Below, piece after piece: positions 27,172 through 34,880 of a DNA stretch of 64,000 nt. The notes below the pieces were generated by a model. The model ran no database searches. It worked only from the letters and a program-made list of their open reading frames with translations, and was not told the origin of the DNA. How positions within the stretch are numbered: position 1 is the stretch's first letter; each line of letters starts with the position of its first letter. Made by a program: the position numbers and the translations under genes. Source of the stretch: Streptomyces chumphonensis (GTDB lineage Bacteria; Actinomycetota; Actinomycetes; Streptomycetales; Streptomycetaceae); assembly GCF_014779715.1 (NCBI RefSeq), contig NZ_JACXYU010000001.1, forward strand, positions 682,001 through 746,000, in the 5' to 3' direction.

Positions 27172-28065
27172 GTGAACAACCGCTCGCTCCAGCGAGGCGA
27201 TGCAGTGGTGATCGGAGCAGCGGTCCTGCTGTTCATCGCCTCATTCCTCGACTTCTACACCATCGGCTCCGGCTTCGGGGACGAGGACAGCCGCAACGGA
27301 TGGTCGAACTTCTGGTGGCCGGTCATGCCGACCGTCTTCCTCGGCGGCCTCATCGCCACCGTCCTGATCGTGGTCTCCCGCTTCGTGCCCGCGGAACTGC
27401 GGATCGTCGGCATGAAGCTGGACCAGTGGGGCATCGCGCTCACCGTGTTCGCCGTGTGGTCGGGCTTCTGGACGCTGCTCGCCAACCCCCTCGGCGCGAA
27501 GGAGGCCCTGGACGTCGGCGCGGGCCAGGTCATGGCGTTCATCGCGGTGATCCTGATGGCCGCCGGTGCCATCGCCACGCCGCTGCTGCCGCCGCTGCGC
27601 GCCGGTCTGATCCCGGCGGGCGGCTTCAAGCAGTCCCAGCCCTACGGCGGTCAGCCGCAGCCCGGGTACGGCTACCCCGGCGCCCCGCAGCAGGGCCAGC
27701 CGCAGCCCGGGTACGGGTACCCGGGCGGTCCGCAGCCGGGCGTCCAGGACCCGTCCTACGGCGGTCAGCCGCAGCCCGGCGCCCAGCCCGGCGTCGGTCA
27801 GCCGCAGCCCGGTCAGCAGCCGCAGGCGCCGCAGCAGGCCCAGGCGCCGCAGGCCGCGGCGGACCCGAACTTCCAGCCGTTCTGGTTCGCCGTGCCCGTC
27901 GCCCGCCCGCTGACCGGTGAGGACGGCTCGCCGACGCCGATCGCCGAACTGACCCCGGGCACCTGGTACCTGGCGGTCGAGCAGCGCGGTCAGGCGCTCA
28001 TCGCGCAGACCCAGGACGGCCGTCGCGGCCTCCTCGCCGACACCTCCGGCATCCAGCGCGGCTGA
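27172..28065 (+). CDS. Four-helix membrane protein with Pro/Gln/Gly-Tyr repeat tail
   Basis: A 297-residue protein. Four membrane helices lie at about residues 10-30, 43-65, 85-105 and 118-138 (VVIGAAVLLFIASFLDFYTI, MPTVFLGGLIATVLIVVSRF, ALTVFAVWSGFWTLLA, VMAFIAVILMAAGAIATPLL). A cytoplasmic tail of tandem GGQPQPGYGYPG-type repeats follows, and then a compact domain FQPFWFAVPVARPLTG to the end. It resembles the DUF5336 family of actinobacterial envelope proteins, with which I link it only tentatively. The GTG at 27172 has AAGGA upstream. Confidence 0.75.
   Translation: MNNRSLQRGDAVVIGAAVLLFIASFLDFYTIGSGFGDEDSRNGWSNFWWPVMPTVFLGGLIATVLIVVSRFVPAELRIVGMKLDQWGIALTVFAVWSGFWTLLANPLGAKEALDVGAGQVMAFIAVILMAAGAIATPLLPPLRAGLIPAGGFKQSQPYGGQPQPGYGYPGAPQQGQPQPGYGYPGGPQPGVQDPSYGGQPQPGAQPGVGQPQPGQQPQAPQQAQAPQAAADPNFQPFWFAVPVARPLTGEDGSPTPIAELTPGTWYLAVEQRGQALIAQTQDGRRGLLADTSGIQRG
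27648..27850. repeat. Degenerate Gln/Pro/Gly repeat array
   Basis: Repeated ggtcagccgcagcccgg-type units of about 12-36 bp encode a tail of GQPQPGYGYPG and GQPQPG elements in the four-helix membrane protein. The nearly exact DNA repetition suggests copy number drift. Confidence 0.75.
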
Positions 28066-28095
28066 CGCGCCCCGCCGGGCGCCGGGCCCGCGCAC

Positions 28096-28149
28096 CGACG
28101 GTGGCCCCGCCTCCTTCCGAACCACTCGGAGGGGACGGGGCCACCGTCG
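28096..28149. terminator. Bidirectional terminator hairpin
   Basis: cgacggtggccccg at the left and cggggccaccgtcg at the right pair exactly, with an inner cctcc/ggagg stem. The hairpin separates the convergent four-helix protein gene and the cyclase-fold gene. Confidence 0.85.
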
Positions 28150-28161
28150 TGCGTACGGCGT

Positions 28162-29229
28162 TCAGCAGCAGGGCGGGGTGAAGTCCGGGGTGGTCGCGGG
28201 CACGCCGAAGACGTCCGTGGTCGCCGGGTCGCCGCCGAGCGCGGCGACCGCGAGGAGCAGCGCCCCGGCCGTCCACGCCGTCTGCTCGCGCGGCCAGACC
28301 GCGTCGTCCTCGAAGACGTAGCCCGTCCAGTACATCCCGTTCGCGGCCCGCAGGTGGTTGATGGAGCGGAGGATCTCCACGGCCCGGTCCGACTCCCCCG
28401 TCACCCACAGGGCGAGCGCGAGCTCGGCGCTCTCCCCGCCGGTCACCCAGGGGTTGGGCGTCACGCAGCGCACGCCGAGGCCGGGGACGACGAAGCGGTC
28501 CCAGTCGGCCTCGATGCGCTCCTTGGCGGCCGGACCGGTGACCGCGCCGGTGAGGACGGGGTAGTACCAGTCCATGGAGTAGCGGGACTTGTCGGCGAAG
28601 CGCTCGGGGTGCCGGGCGACGGCGTGGCCGAGCCGGCCGAAGGCCAGCTCCCAGTCCGGCTGCGGCTCCTCCCGGTGCTCGGCGACGGCCAGGGCGCAGC
28701 GCAGGGCCTGGTAGATGGAGGAGCACCCGGTCAGCAGCGCCTCGGTGCGGACGGTGCCGTCCGGCTCGCGCTTCCAGGCGACGGTGCCGTCCGGCTGCTG
28801 GAGGCCGAGGACGAAGCCCGTCGCGGCGGCCACGACGGGCCACATGCGGTCGAGGAACGTGTCGTCGCCGGTGGCCAGGTAGTGGTGCCAGACGCCGACG
28901 GCGACGTAGGCGCAGAAGTTGGACTCCCGGCCGAGGTCGGTGGGCGCCTTCGCGTCCCCGTCGGCGTAGGCGGCGTACCAGGAGCCGTCGGGCAGCTGGT
29001 GGCGGGCGAGCCAGGCGTAGGCCGCCTCGGCACGGGCGTGTTCGCCCGCCGTGTCGAGGGCCATCGCGGCCTCGACGTGGTCCCACGGGTCCAGGTGGTG
29101 GCCCCGGAACCAGGGGATCGCGCCGTCGGGGCGCTGCTGGGCGGCGATCCCCGCGACGGTGGCGGCGGCCTGCTCGGCGGTGAGGACGCCGGGCAGGGTG
29201 AGCAGTTCGGTGCGCTCCGGGCTGCTCAC
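28162..29229 (-). CDS. Prenyltransferase/squalene-cyclase fold protein
   Basis: A 355-residue alpha/alpha-barrel protein with several QxxDGxW-like repeats (IAAQQRPDGAIPWF, LARHQLPDGSWYAAY, LGLQQPDGTVAWK, LRAANGMYWTGYVF). The DxDD and DDTA motifs of true cyclases are not evident, so it may bind or modify a lipid rather than cyclise it. It starts at GTG 29229, overlapping the methyltransferase stop by 4 bp (GTGA). It ends the glycosyltransferase/methyltransferase operon controlled from the KstR-like box. Confidence 0.8.
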   Translation of the reverse strand: MSSPERTELLTLPGVLTAEQAAATVAGIAAQQRPDGAIPWFRGHHLDPWDHVEAAMALDTAGEHARAEAAYAWLARHQLPDGSWYAAYADGDAKAPTDLGRESNFCAYVAVGVWHHYLATGDDTFLDRMWPVVAAATGFVLGLQQPDGTVAWKREPDGTVRTEALLTGCSSIYQALRCALAVAEHREEPQPDWELAFGRLGHAVARHPERFADKSRYSMDWYYPVLTGAVTGPAAKERIEADWDRFVVPGLGVRCVTPNPWVTGGESAELALALWVTGESDRAVEILRSINHLRAANGMYWTGYVFEDDAVWPREQTAWTAGALLLAVAALGGDPATTDVFGVPATTPDFTPPCC

Positions 29230-29975
29230 GCGGCGGTCCCGGCGGTGCTCGGCAGGTGCGGCTTGGTGGCGTAGGCGACGAAGCTCTTGCCGATGAGGGG
29301 GTCCAGGGCGCGCTCGGCGAGGCGGGTGGCCAGCGGCTTCTTCATGATGTCCCACACGAGCATCCTGTGGTAGGCGCGCACGGGCAGTGCGGCGTCCTCG
29401 CCGTCCCGGTGCACGCCGAAGGCGCACTTGAGCCACCAGTACGGGGCGTGGAGGGCGTGCGCGTGGTGGCTGCCGTAGGGGCGCAGCCCGGCCTCGCGCA
29501 TCCGGGCCAGGAGTTCGGTCGCGCGGTAGATGCGGATGTGGCCGCCCTCGACCTCGTGGTAGGCGTCGGAGAGCGCCCAGCAGACCTTCTCCGGGCCGTA
29601 GCGGGGCACGGTGACGGCGATGCGTCCTCCGGGGCGCAGGACGCGGACCATCTCGGCGAGGACCCCCTTGTCGTCGGGGATGTGCTCCATGACCTCGGAG
29701 ATGATGACGACGTCGAAGCTGTCGTCGGGGAAGGGCAGGGCGAGCGCGTCCCCCTCCATCGCGGTGGCGGTGGCCGTCGCCGGGGCCTCGCCGGCCTCCC
29801 GCATGGCGGCGAACCAGGTGGCCACCTCGCGGATCTCTTCGGCGTTGCGGTCCAGCGCGACGACGTGGGCACCGCGCCGGTAGCACTCGAAGGCGTGGCG
29901 TCCGGCGCCGCAGCCCAGGTCGAGGACGCGGTCGCCGGGGGCGAGCGGGAACCGGGAGAAGTCGACGGTCAGCAC
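29226..29975 (-). CDS. Class I SAM methyltransferase
   Basis: A 249-residue methyltransferase of the UbiE/Methyltransf_11 type. The SAM motif is VLDLGCGAGRHAFECYRRG, followed by ALALPFPDDSFDVVIISEVMEHI and VLRPGGRIAVTVPRYGPEK. The C-terminal half (HIRIYRATELLARM, HAPYWWLKCAFG, VWDIMKKP) would contact the acceptor. The start is GTG at 29975. It sits between the glycosyltransferase (58 bp) and the cyclase-fold protein (4-bp overlap), which suggests a three-step modification of one lipid or glycolipid. Confidence 0.9.
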   Translation of the reverse strand: MLTVDFSRFPLAPGDRVLDLGCGAGRHAFECYRRGAHVVALDRNAEEIREVATWFAAMREAGEAPATATATAMEGDALALPFPDDSFDVVIISEVMEHIPDDKGVLAEMVRVLRPGGRIAVTVPRYGPEKVCWALSDAYHEVEGGHIRIYRATELLARMREAGLRPYGSHHAHALHAPYWWLKCAFGVHRDGEDAALPVRAYHRMLVWDIMKKPLATRLAERALDPLIGKSFVAYATKPHLPSTAGTAA

Positions 29976-30033
29976 AGCGGGTTCTGCTTTCGTGAGGGTC
30001 GGGGCGGGCGGAGGCGGCCGGTGCCGGGAGCGG

Positions 30034-31383
30034 TCAGCCGGTGCGACGGCCGGTGGTGCTGTGGGCGATGGCGTCCCGGTAGTGCTCGGCGGTGCCGATG
30101 GCCGCCTGCCGCCAGGTGAAGCGGCTCAGCACCCGGGCCCGGCCGGCCCGGCCGAGCCGGGCGCGCAGCGGGGCGTCGGACAGCAGCCGGGTGAGGGCGG
30201 CGGCGAGCGCGCCGGGGTCCTGGGGCGGCACCGCGAGGCTCGTCTCCCCGTCCGGTCCGGCGACTTCGGGGATGGCGCCGCCGGTGGTGGCCACCAGGGG
30301 CGTGCCGGTGGCCATGGCCTCGGCGGCGGGGAGTGAGAAACCCTCGTAGAGGGAGGGGACGCAGGCGATCTGGGCACCGCGGACGAGGTCGACGAGTTCC
30401 TCGTCGCTGATGCCCTTGACGAACTCGACGGGGACGCGGCCGGTGTGGTCGGGCTCGTTCAGACCGAAGCGTTCGACGGCCCTGGCCACCGGGCCGCGTT
30501 CGGCCCGTCGGCCCACGACGACGACGTGGGCCTCGGGGTGTTCGGTGCGCACCTTGGCGAGGGCCTCCACCAGGTGGACGAGGCCCTTGAGGGGGACGTC
30601 GGCGCTGGAGGTGGTGACGATGCGGCCGGGCACCTCGGGGACGGCGGGGTCGGGGGCGAACCGCTCGGTGTCCGCTCCGATGTGGACGACGTGCACCCGG
30701 CCCGCGTCCACGCCGAGGTGGTCGACGATCTCCTGCCGGGAGGTGCCGGAGACGGTCAGGACGGACGGCAGCCGGCGCGCCACGCGGCGCTGCATGCGGG
30801 TGAAGCCGTACCAGCGGCGGACGGACAGGCGGCGCCGGAGGGTGGTGGCGGCGGCCAGGTCGAGCTGCCGGTCGACGGTGATGGGGTGGTGCACGGTCGT
30901 GACCAGCGGGGCACCGAGCACGCCGGGGCCGCCGAGCAGTCCGTAGCCGAGGGTCTGGTTGTCGTGGACGACGTCGAAGTCGCCGCGCCGGGCGGCCAGG
31001 TGGCGGCGGGCGCGCAGGGAGAACGTCAGCGGCTCGGGGAAGCCGCCCGTCCACATGGTGGCCACCTCCAGGGCGTCGACCCAGTCGCGGTACTCGCCCC
31101 GGCCGGGGGTGCGGAAGGGGTCGGGCTGGCGGTACAGGTCGAGGCTGGGCAGCTCGGTGAGGGGGACGCCCTCGTCGAGGACGGGGTAGGGCTGCGCGCC
31201 GATCACCTCGACCCGGTGACCGAGGCGGGCGAGCTCACGCGAGAGGTGGCGGACGTAGACGCCCTGGCCGCCGCAGAACGGGTTTCCCTTGTAACTGAGG
31301 AGGGCGATGCGCAGGGGGCGGTCGCCGTCACCGGTGCCCTGACGGGATCGGGCCGCCGCGTCCCGTATGGCCTCTGCGGTCAC
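30034..31383 (-). CDS. GT4 family glycosyltransferase
   Basis: A 449-residue retaining glycosyltransferase of the GT-B fold. The N domain begins with LLSYKGNPFCGGQGVYVRHLSRELARLGHRVEVIG in parts, and the C-terminal domain has VVGRRAERGPVARA and the donor-site ExxGxxLPAAEAMATGTPLVAT (the EX7E motif) in SLYEGFSLPAAEAMATG. It is likely cytoplasmic or membrane-associated. The start is GTG 31383 with AGAAGGGA upstream. It is the first gene of the operon, 54 bp from the KstR box, and divergent from the KstR-like gene. Confidence 0.92.
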   Translation of the reverse strand: MTAEAIRDAAARSRQGTGDGDRPLRIALLSYKGNPFCGGQGVYVRHLSRELARLGHRVEVIGAQPYPVLDEGVPLTELPSLDLYRQPDPFRTPGRGEYRDWVDALEVATMWTGGFPEPLTFSLRARRHLAARRGDFDVVHDNQTLGYGLLGGPGVLGAPLVTTVHHPITVDRQLDLAAATTLRRRLSVRRWYGFTRMQRRVARRLPSVLTVSGTSRQEIVDHLGVDAGRVHVVHIGADTERFAPDPAVPEVPGRIVTTSSADVPLKGLVHLVEALAKVRTEHPEAHVVVVGRRAERGPVARAVERFGLNEPDHTGRVPVEFVKGISDEELVDLVRGAQIACVPSLYEGFSLPAAEAMATGTPLVATTGGAIPEVAGPDGETSLAVPPQDPGALAAALTRLLSDAPLRARLGRAGRARVLSRFTWRQAAIGTAEHYRDAIAHSTTGRRTG

Positions 31384-31436
31384 TCGCGGTCCCTTCTCGC
31401 CGGACTTTCGCGGGAGCGTAACGGCTCGCGCTAAGG

Positions 31437-31450
31437 TAGAACAAGTTTCA
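31437..31450. promoter_or_regulatory. KstR operator in the divergent promoter region
   Basis: tagaacaagtttca matches the KstR consensus TnnAACnnGTTnnA at every fixed position. It lies 54 bp upstream of the glycosyltransferase operon and 187 bp upstream of the kstR-like start, where one site can control both directions. Confidence 0.75.
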
Positions 31451-31636
31451 GATGCCTGCCCTCGGGGCCTCTGCCCTCCCTGAATCTACCGGCCGGTCAC
31501 CCAGCCGTTCCGTCCGGAGCCGGTGATTCCCACCACGGCGCGCACCCTGACAGGATGCACGGGCCACCGGCGTCCCGCCCGCCGCGCCGCCGCCACCCGG
31601 ACGACCCCGCACTGTGAGACCGACACACCGCACACC

Positions 31637-32317
31637 ATGACGCCACCGACACCGCGACCTCATCCGAGAACGCCCCCGGGGACGGCCCCACGCGCGGCTG
31701 CGTACCCGCGCGCCGGCCTCGCTCCGCCGGACGGGCCCCCGCTGACCGAGCGGCAGGAGGAGCGCCGCCGCCGCATCCTGCGCGCGACGACGCAGCTCGC
31801 CCGCCGGGGCGGTTTCGACGCGGTGCAGATGCGCGAGGTCGCCGAGTCGGCTCAGGTGGCCCTGGGGACGCTGTACCGGTACTTCCCCTCCAAGGTGCAC
31901 CTTCTGGTGGCCACCATGCAGGACCAGTTGGAGCAGCTCCTCGCGACGCTGCACAGGCGGCCGCCGACCCAGAGCGACCCGGCGGAGCGGGTGGCCGAAA
32001 CCCTGATGCGGGCGTTTCGCGCCATGCAGCGGGAACCGCACCTCGCGGACGCCATGGTGCGCGCCCTGACCTTCGCCGACCGTTCGGCGAGTTCCGAGGT
32101 GGACACCGTGCTGCGGCTCACCACGGCGATCGTCCTGGACGCGATGGGGCTGACGGAGGAGCCGACACCGCGCCAGCTCTCCGCCGTACGGGTGATCGAA
32201 CACACCTGGCTGCTGAGCCTCATCACCTGGCTGGCCGGGCGTGCCTCCCTCGACCAGGTGCGCACGGACATCACCACGGTGTCCCGGCTGGTGGAGCAGC
32301 CCCCCTCCGCCGTGTGA
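31637..32317 (+). CDS. KstR-like TetR family regulator
   Basis: A 226-residue repressor that closely follows the mycobacterial KstR sequence: GGFDAVQMREVAESAQVALG and TLYRYFPSKVHLLVATM in the DNA-binding domain, MQREPHLADAMVRALTFAD and WLLSLITWLAGRAS in the ligand domain. KstR represses cholesterol and steroid catabolism genes and is released by a CoA thioester of a steroid intermediate. A Pro-rich tail of 35 residues precedes the HTH. The ATG at 31637 has a poor ribosome binding site, and GTG 31523 is possible. Perfect KstR box upstream supports autoregulation. Confidence 0.88.
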   Translation: MTPPTPRPHPRTPPGTAPRAAAYPRAGLAPPDGPPLTERQEERRRRILRATTQLARRGGFDAVQMREVAESAQVALGTLYRYFPSKVHLLVATMQDQLEQLLATLHRRPPTQSDPAERVAETLMRAFRAMQREPHLADAMVRALTFADRSASSEVDTVLRLTTAIVLDAMGLTEEPTPRQLSAVRVIEHTWLLSLITWLAGRASLDQVRTDITTVSRLVEQPPSAV

Positions 32318-32357
32318 GAGAAGCGTGAGGGGTATGGGGGAGGCGTGCGGACGGGGT

Positions 32358-32403
32358 GAGGGCGCACGGTAGGCGCGCGTTCACGCCCCGTGTGCGCCCC
32401 TTT
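32358..32403 (+). terminator. Putative terminator after the KstR-like gene
   Basis: gggcgcac (32360-32367) pairs with gtgcgccc (32392-32399), with an additional gg/cc extension through a bulge, and is followed by ctttact. It lies 40 bp after the kstR-like stop and before the ramR promoter region. Confidence 0.5.
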
Positions 32404-32549
32404 ACTCCCCCATGGCTTGATTTGTGTCGTCCGAACACGTCCGGGCCGGATTCAATTGCGCGAGTACCACCGTCCCGGGGTACCCGGTCATCCCCGCCCG
32501 GGCCACTCCTGGCCGACGCGTGACCTGAGCTCCACGGAAGGAAACACCT

Positions 32550-33152
32550 GTGATCCGGGTTCTGCTCGTGCACGACGCCCGCCTGCTGAGATCCGGACTC
32601 GCCGAACTGCTCGGCAAGGCACGGGACATCACCGCCACCTGCACCCCCTGGCGGAGCGCCGAACGCGCCGCCCGCGCCACCCGGACCGACGTCTGCGTGG
32701 CCGACGTCGACGAACGCAACGGCGAAAGCCGTGACCTGACGGAGCTGATGCGCCACACCTCCCCACCCGGCTGTCGGCTCCTGGTGCTGGCCACCGCCGG
32801 CCGGCCCGGCCCGCTGCGGCACGCCTTCGAGGCCGACGCGCTGGGCTTCGTCAACAAGGACGCCAGCCCCGACCAACTGCTCACCGCGATACGCCAGGTG
32901 GCCGCAGGGGAACGTTTCGTCGACCCCTCGCTCGCCCTGGGCTTCCTCCAGGCGAGCCAACTGCCGCTCACCCAGCGGGAGCTGAGCGTGCTCTCACTGG
33001 CCGCCGAGGGGGCCTCGGTGGCGGAGATCGCCGCCTCCCTCCACCTGACCAACGGGACCGTGCGGAACTACATGTCAGCGATCACCCGGAAGACCGGCGC
33101 GCGCAACCGCGTGGACGCCATCTGCATCGCCCAGCGGTCCGGCTGGTTGTGA
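32550..33152 (+). CDS. ramR: RamR/AmfR-like response regulator
   Basis: A 200-residue NarL/LuxR-type response regulator, the pathway-specific activator type of SapB clusters. The receiver domain has the acceptor Asp52 (VCVADVD) and the signature lysine in GFVNKDAS; the acidic pair at the N terminus is H8-D9, less acidic than usual. The LuxR-type HTH is LTQRELSVLSLAAEGASVAEIAASLHL with [18 protein letters not shown] after it. The GTG at 32550 has GGAAGGAAA upstream. No sensor kinase is adjacent, as in ram loci. Its 3' end overlaps the convergent ABC gene by 78 bp. Confidence 0.9.
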   Translation: MIRVLLVHDARLLRSGLAELLGKARDITATCTPWRSAERAARATRTDVCVADVDERNGESRDLTELMRHTSPPGCRLLVLATAGRPGPLRHAFEADALGFVNKDASPDQLLTAIRQVAAGERFVDPSLALGFLQASQLPLTQRELSVLSLAAEGASVAEIAASLHLTNGTVRNYMSAITRKTGARNRVDAICIAQRSGWL

Positions 33153-34880
33153 CCCCCCGGCGGCGTCCCAACCGCCGCACAGGTCCCGGAAGAGCGCCGA
33201 GCCCGCCGCGACCTCGGCCGGGCGCCCCGCCACCGCCCGCGTGCCGTCCAGCACGAGCACGAGGTCCGCACGCCGCGCCGAGGAGATCCGGTGCGCGATG
33301 ACGACGACCGTGCCCGGCCGGGCCCGGAACGCCAGCTCCGCCCGCGCCTCGGCGGCCGGATCCAGGTGGCACGTCGCCTCGTCCAGGACGAGGACGGGGT
33401 CCGGTGAGGCGTGGGCCCGGGCCAGGGCGATCAGCTGCCGCTCACCCGCCGAGAGTCCGGCCGGGTCCAGCACCGCGTCCGGGCCGCCGAGCCGCGTCAG
33501 CAGCTCCGCGCAGCCCACCGCGTCCGCCGCGCCGAGCAGCACCGCGTCCGGCACCGGACGCGGGCACAGATAGCCGAGGTTCTCGCGCACGGTGCCGGTG
33601 AAGACGTACGCCTCCTGCGGGAGGAGCGTCACCGGCCCGTGCGCGGCGAGGTGCCCGGAGGTGGGCCGCAGCAGGCCGGCCAGCAGCTGCGCCAGCGTCG
33701 ACTTGCCGATGCCGCTCGGCCCGACGACGGCGAGGTGCCCCCCGCGCGGCACCGTGAGGTCCACGGCGTCCAGCACGGGGGCCGCGCCCCGGCCGTAGGA
33801 GAAGGAGACGGCCCGCAGCTCCAGGGCGGCGTCCGCGGCCGAGGGCGGTGGCGGGCGGTGCCGGACGGGGCCGTCGTCGTCGGTGGGCCCGCCGCGCAGC
33901 CGGGTGAGGACGACGGCCAACCGCGCCCCGGCGCCGCCGAGGCCGTGCACCAGGCTCTCCAGCGCCGGGGCGAGGGACTGGAGCAGGTAGGTCAGGGCGC
34001 CCGCGAGCGCGCCCGCGCTGACGCCCCGGTCGAGCAGCCAGGGGGTGAGCAGCAGCAGGAGGAGGACGGGCAGCCGTCCGCCGAGCCCGAGCGCCACGGC
34101 CCGCGTCGCCCCCCAGCGGGCCAGCGCGCTCGCGGCGCGCCGCTCGTCGGTGACGCGCTCCGCCGCCTCGGCCCGCACCCTCTCCTGGGCCCCGCAGGCG
34201 ACGACGTCCCGCAACCCGCCCAGCGTCGCGTCCAGTTCGGCGGCCAGGGCCTCGTCCGCGTCCAGGAACCGGCGCTGCCGGCGGGCCAGCGGGCGCAGGC
34301 TCGCCGCGAACACGCCGAGGCCGCACAGCAGCGGCGGCAGGACGACCAGGAGCAGCAGCGGATGGAGGGCCGCCAGCCCGGCCAGGGCGGCGGCGGCCGT
34401 GAAGACGAAGGCCCGTCCGGCCATGAGGAGCCCGGCGAAGCTGTCCCGGGCGATCTCCACCTGGTGGGTGAGCCGGGAGACCGCCCCCGCGCCTGCGGCC
34501 CCGGCCGTACGCCCGGGCGTCACGGCGGCGTGCAGGCCACCGCCCACGACCCGTTCGACGAGCAGGTCGCGCAGGGGTTCGGTGAGGGCGCCCACGGCCC
34601 GGTGGACGCGGCCGGTGCCGAAGGCCCCGGCCACGATGCCCACGGCGCCCACCCCGAGCCAGGCCAGCCCGGTGGCGGGGCGGTCGCGCAGGAAGCCCTC
34701 GTCCAGGGCGCGGGCGACGGCCAGGCCGAGCAGGAAGGTATGGGCGGCCTCCAGCAGGGACCAGCCGGTCAGGGCCAGCAGGGCCCCGGGGCGGCGCAGC
34801 AGCCGGCGCGCCCCGGCGGCGAACAGGCCGCGCCGGGGCGGTGGTGCGTCGGCGGTCCTCCCGGGGTCGGGTTCAGGCAT
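33075..34880 (-). CDS. ramB: RamB/AmfB-like ABC exporter half-transporter
   Basis: A 601-residue protein with an N-terminal membrane domain of about six helices and a C-terminal nucleotide-binding domain. The Walker A motif is [13 protein letters not shown], the Q-loop [19 protein letters not shown], the signature [14 protein letters not shown] (degenerate, A for the usual G), and the Walker [13 protein letters not shown]. It is expected to pair with the next gene product to export the SapB-like peptide. Its first codons overlap the ramA stop by 8 bp. The last 25 codons lie antisense to ramR. Confidence 0.9.
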   Translation of the reverse strand: MPEPDPGRTADAPPPRRGLFAAGARRLLRRPGALLALTGWSLLEAAHTFLLGLAVARALDEGFLRDRPATGLAWLGVGAVGIVAGAFGTGRVHRAVGALTEPLRDLLVERVVGGGLHAAVTPGRTAGAAGAGAVSRLTHQVEIARDSFAGLLMAGRAFVFTAAAALAGLAALHPLLLLVVLPPLLCGLGVFAASLRPLARRQRRFLDADEALAAELDATLGGLRDVVACGAQERVRAEAAERVTDERRAASALARWGATRAVALGLGGRLPVLLLLLLTPWLLDRGVSAGALAGALTYLLQSLAPALESLVHGLGGAGARLAVVLTRLRGGPTDDDGPVRHRPPPPSAADAALELRAVSFSYGRGAAPVLDAVDLTVPRGGHLAVVGPSGIGKSTLAQLLAGLLRPTSGHLAAHGPVTLLPQEAYVFTGTVRENLGYLCPRPVPDAVLLGAADAVGCAELLTRLGGPDAVLDPAGLSAGERQLIALARAHASPDPVLVLDEATCHLDPAAEARAELAFRARPGTVVVIAHRISSARRADLVLVLDGTRAVAGRPAEVAAGSALFRDLCGGWDAAGGSQPAGPLGDADGVHAVARAGLPGDR

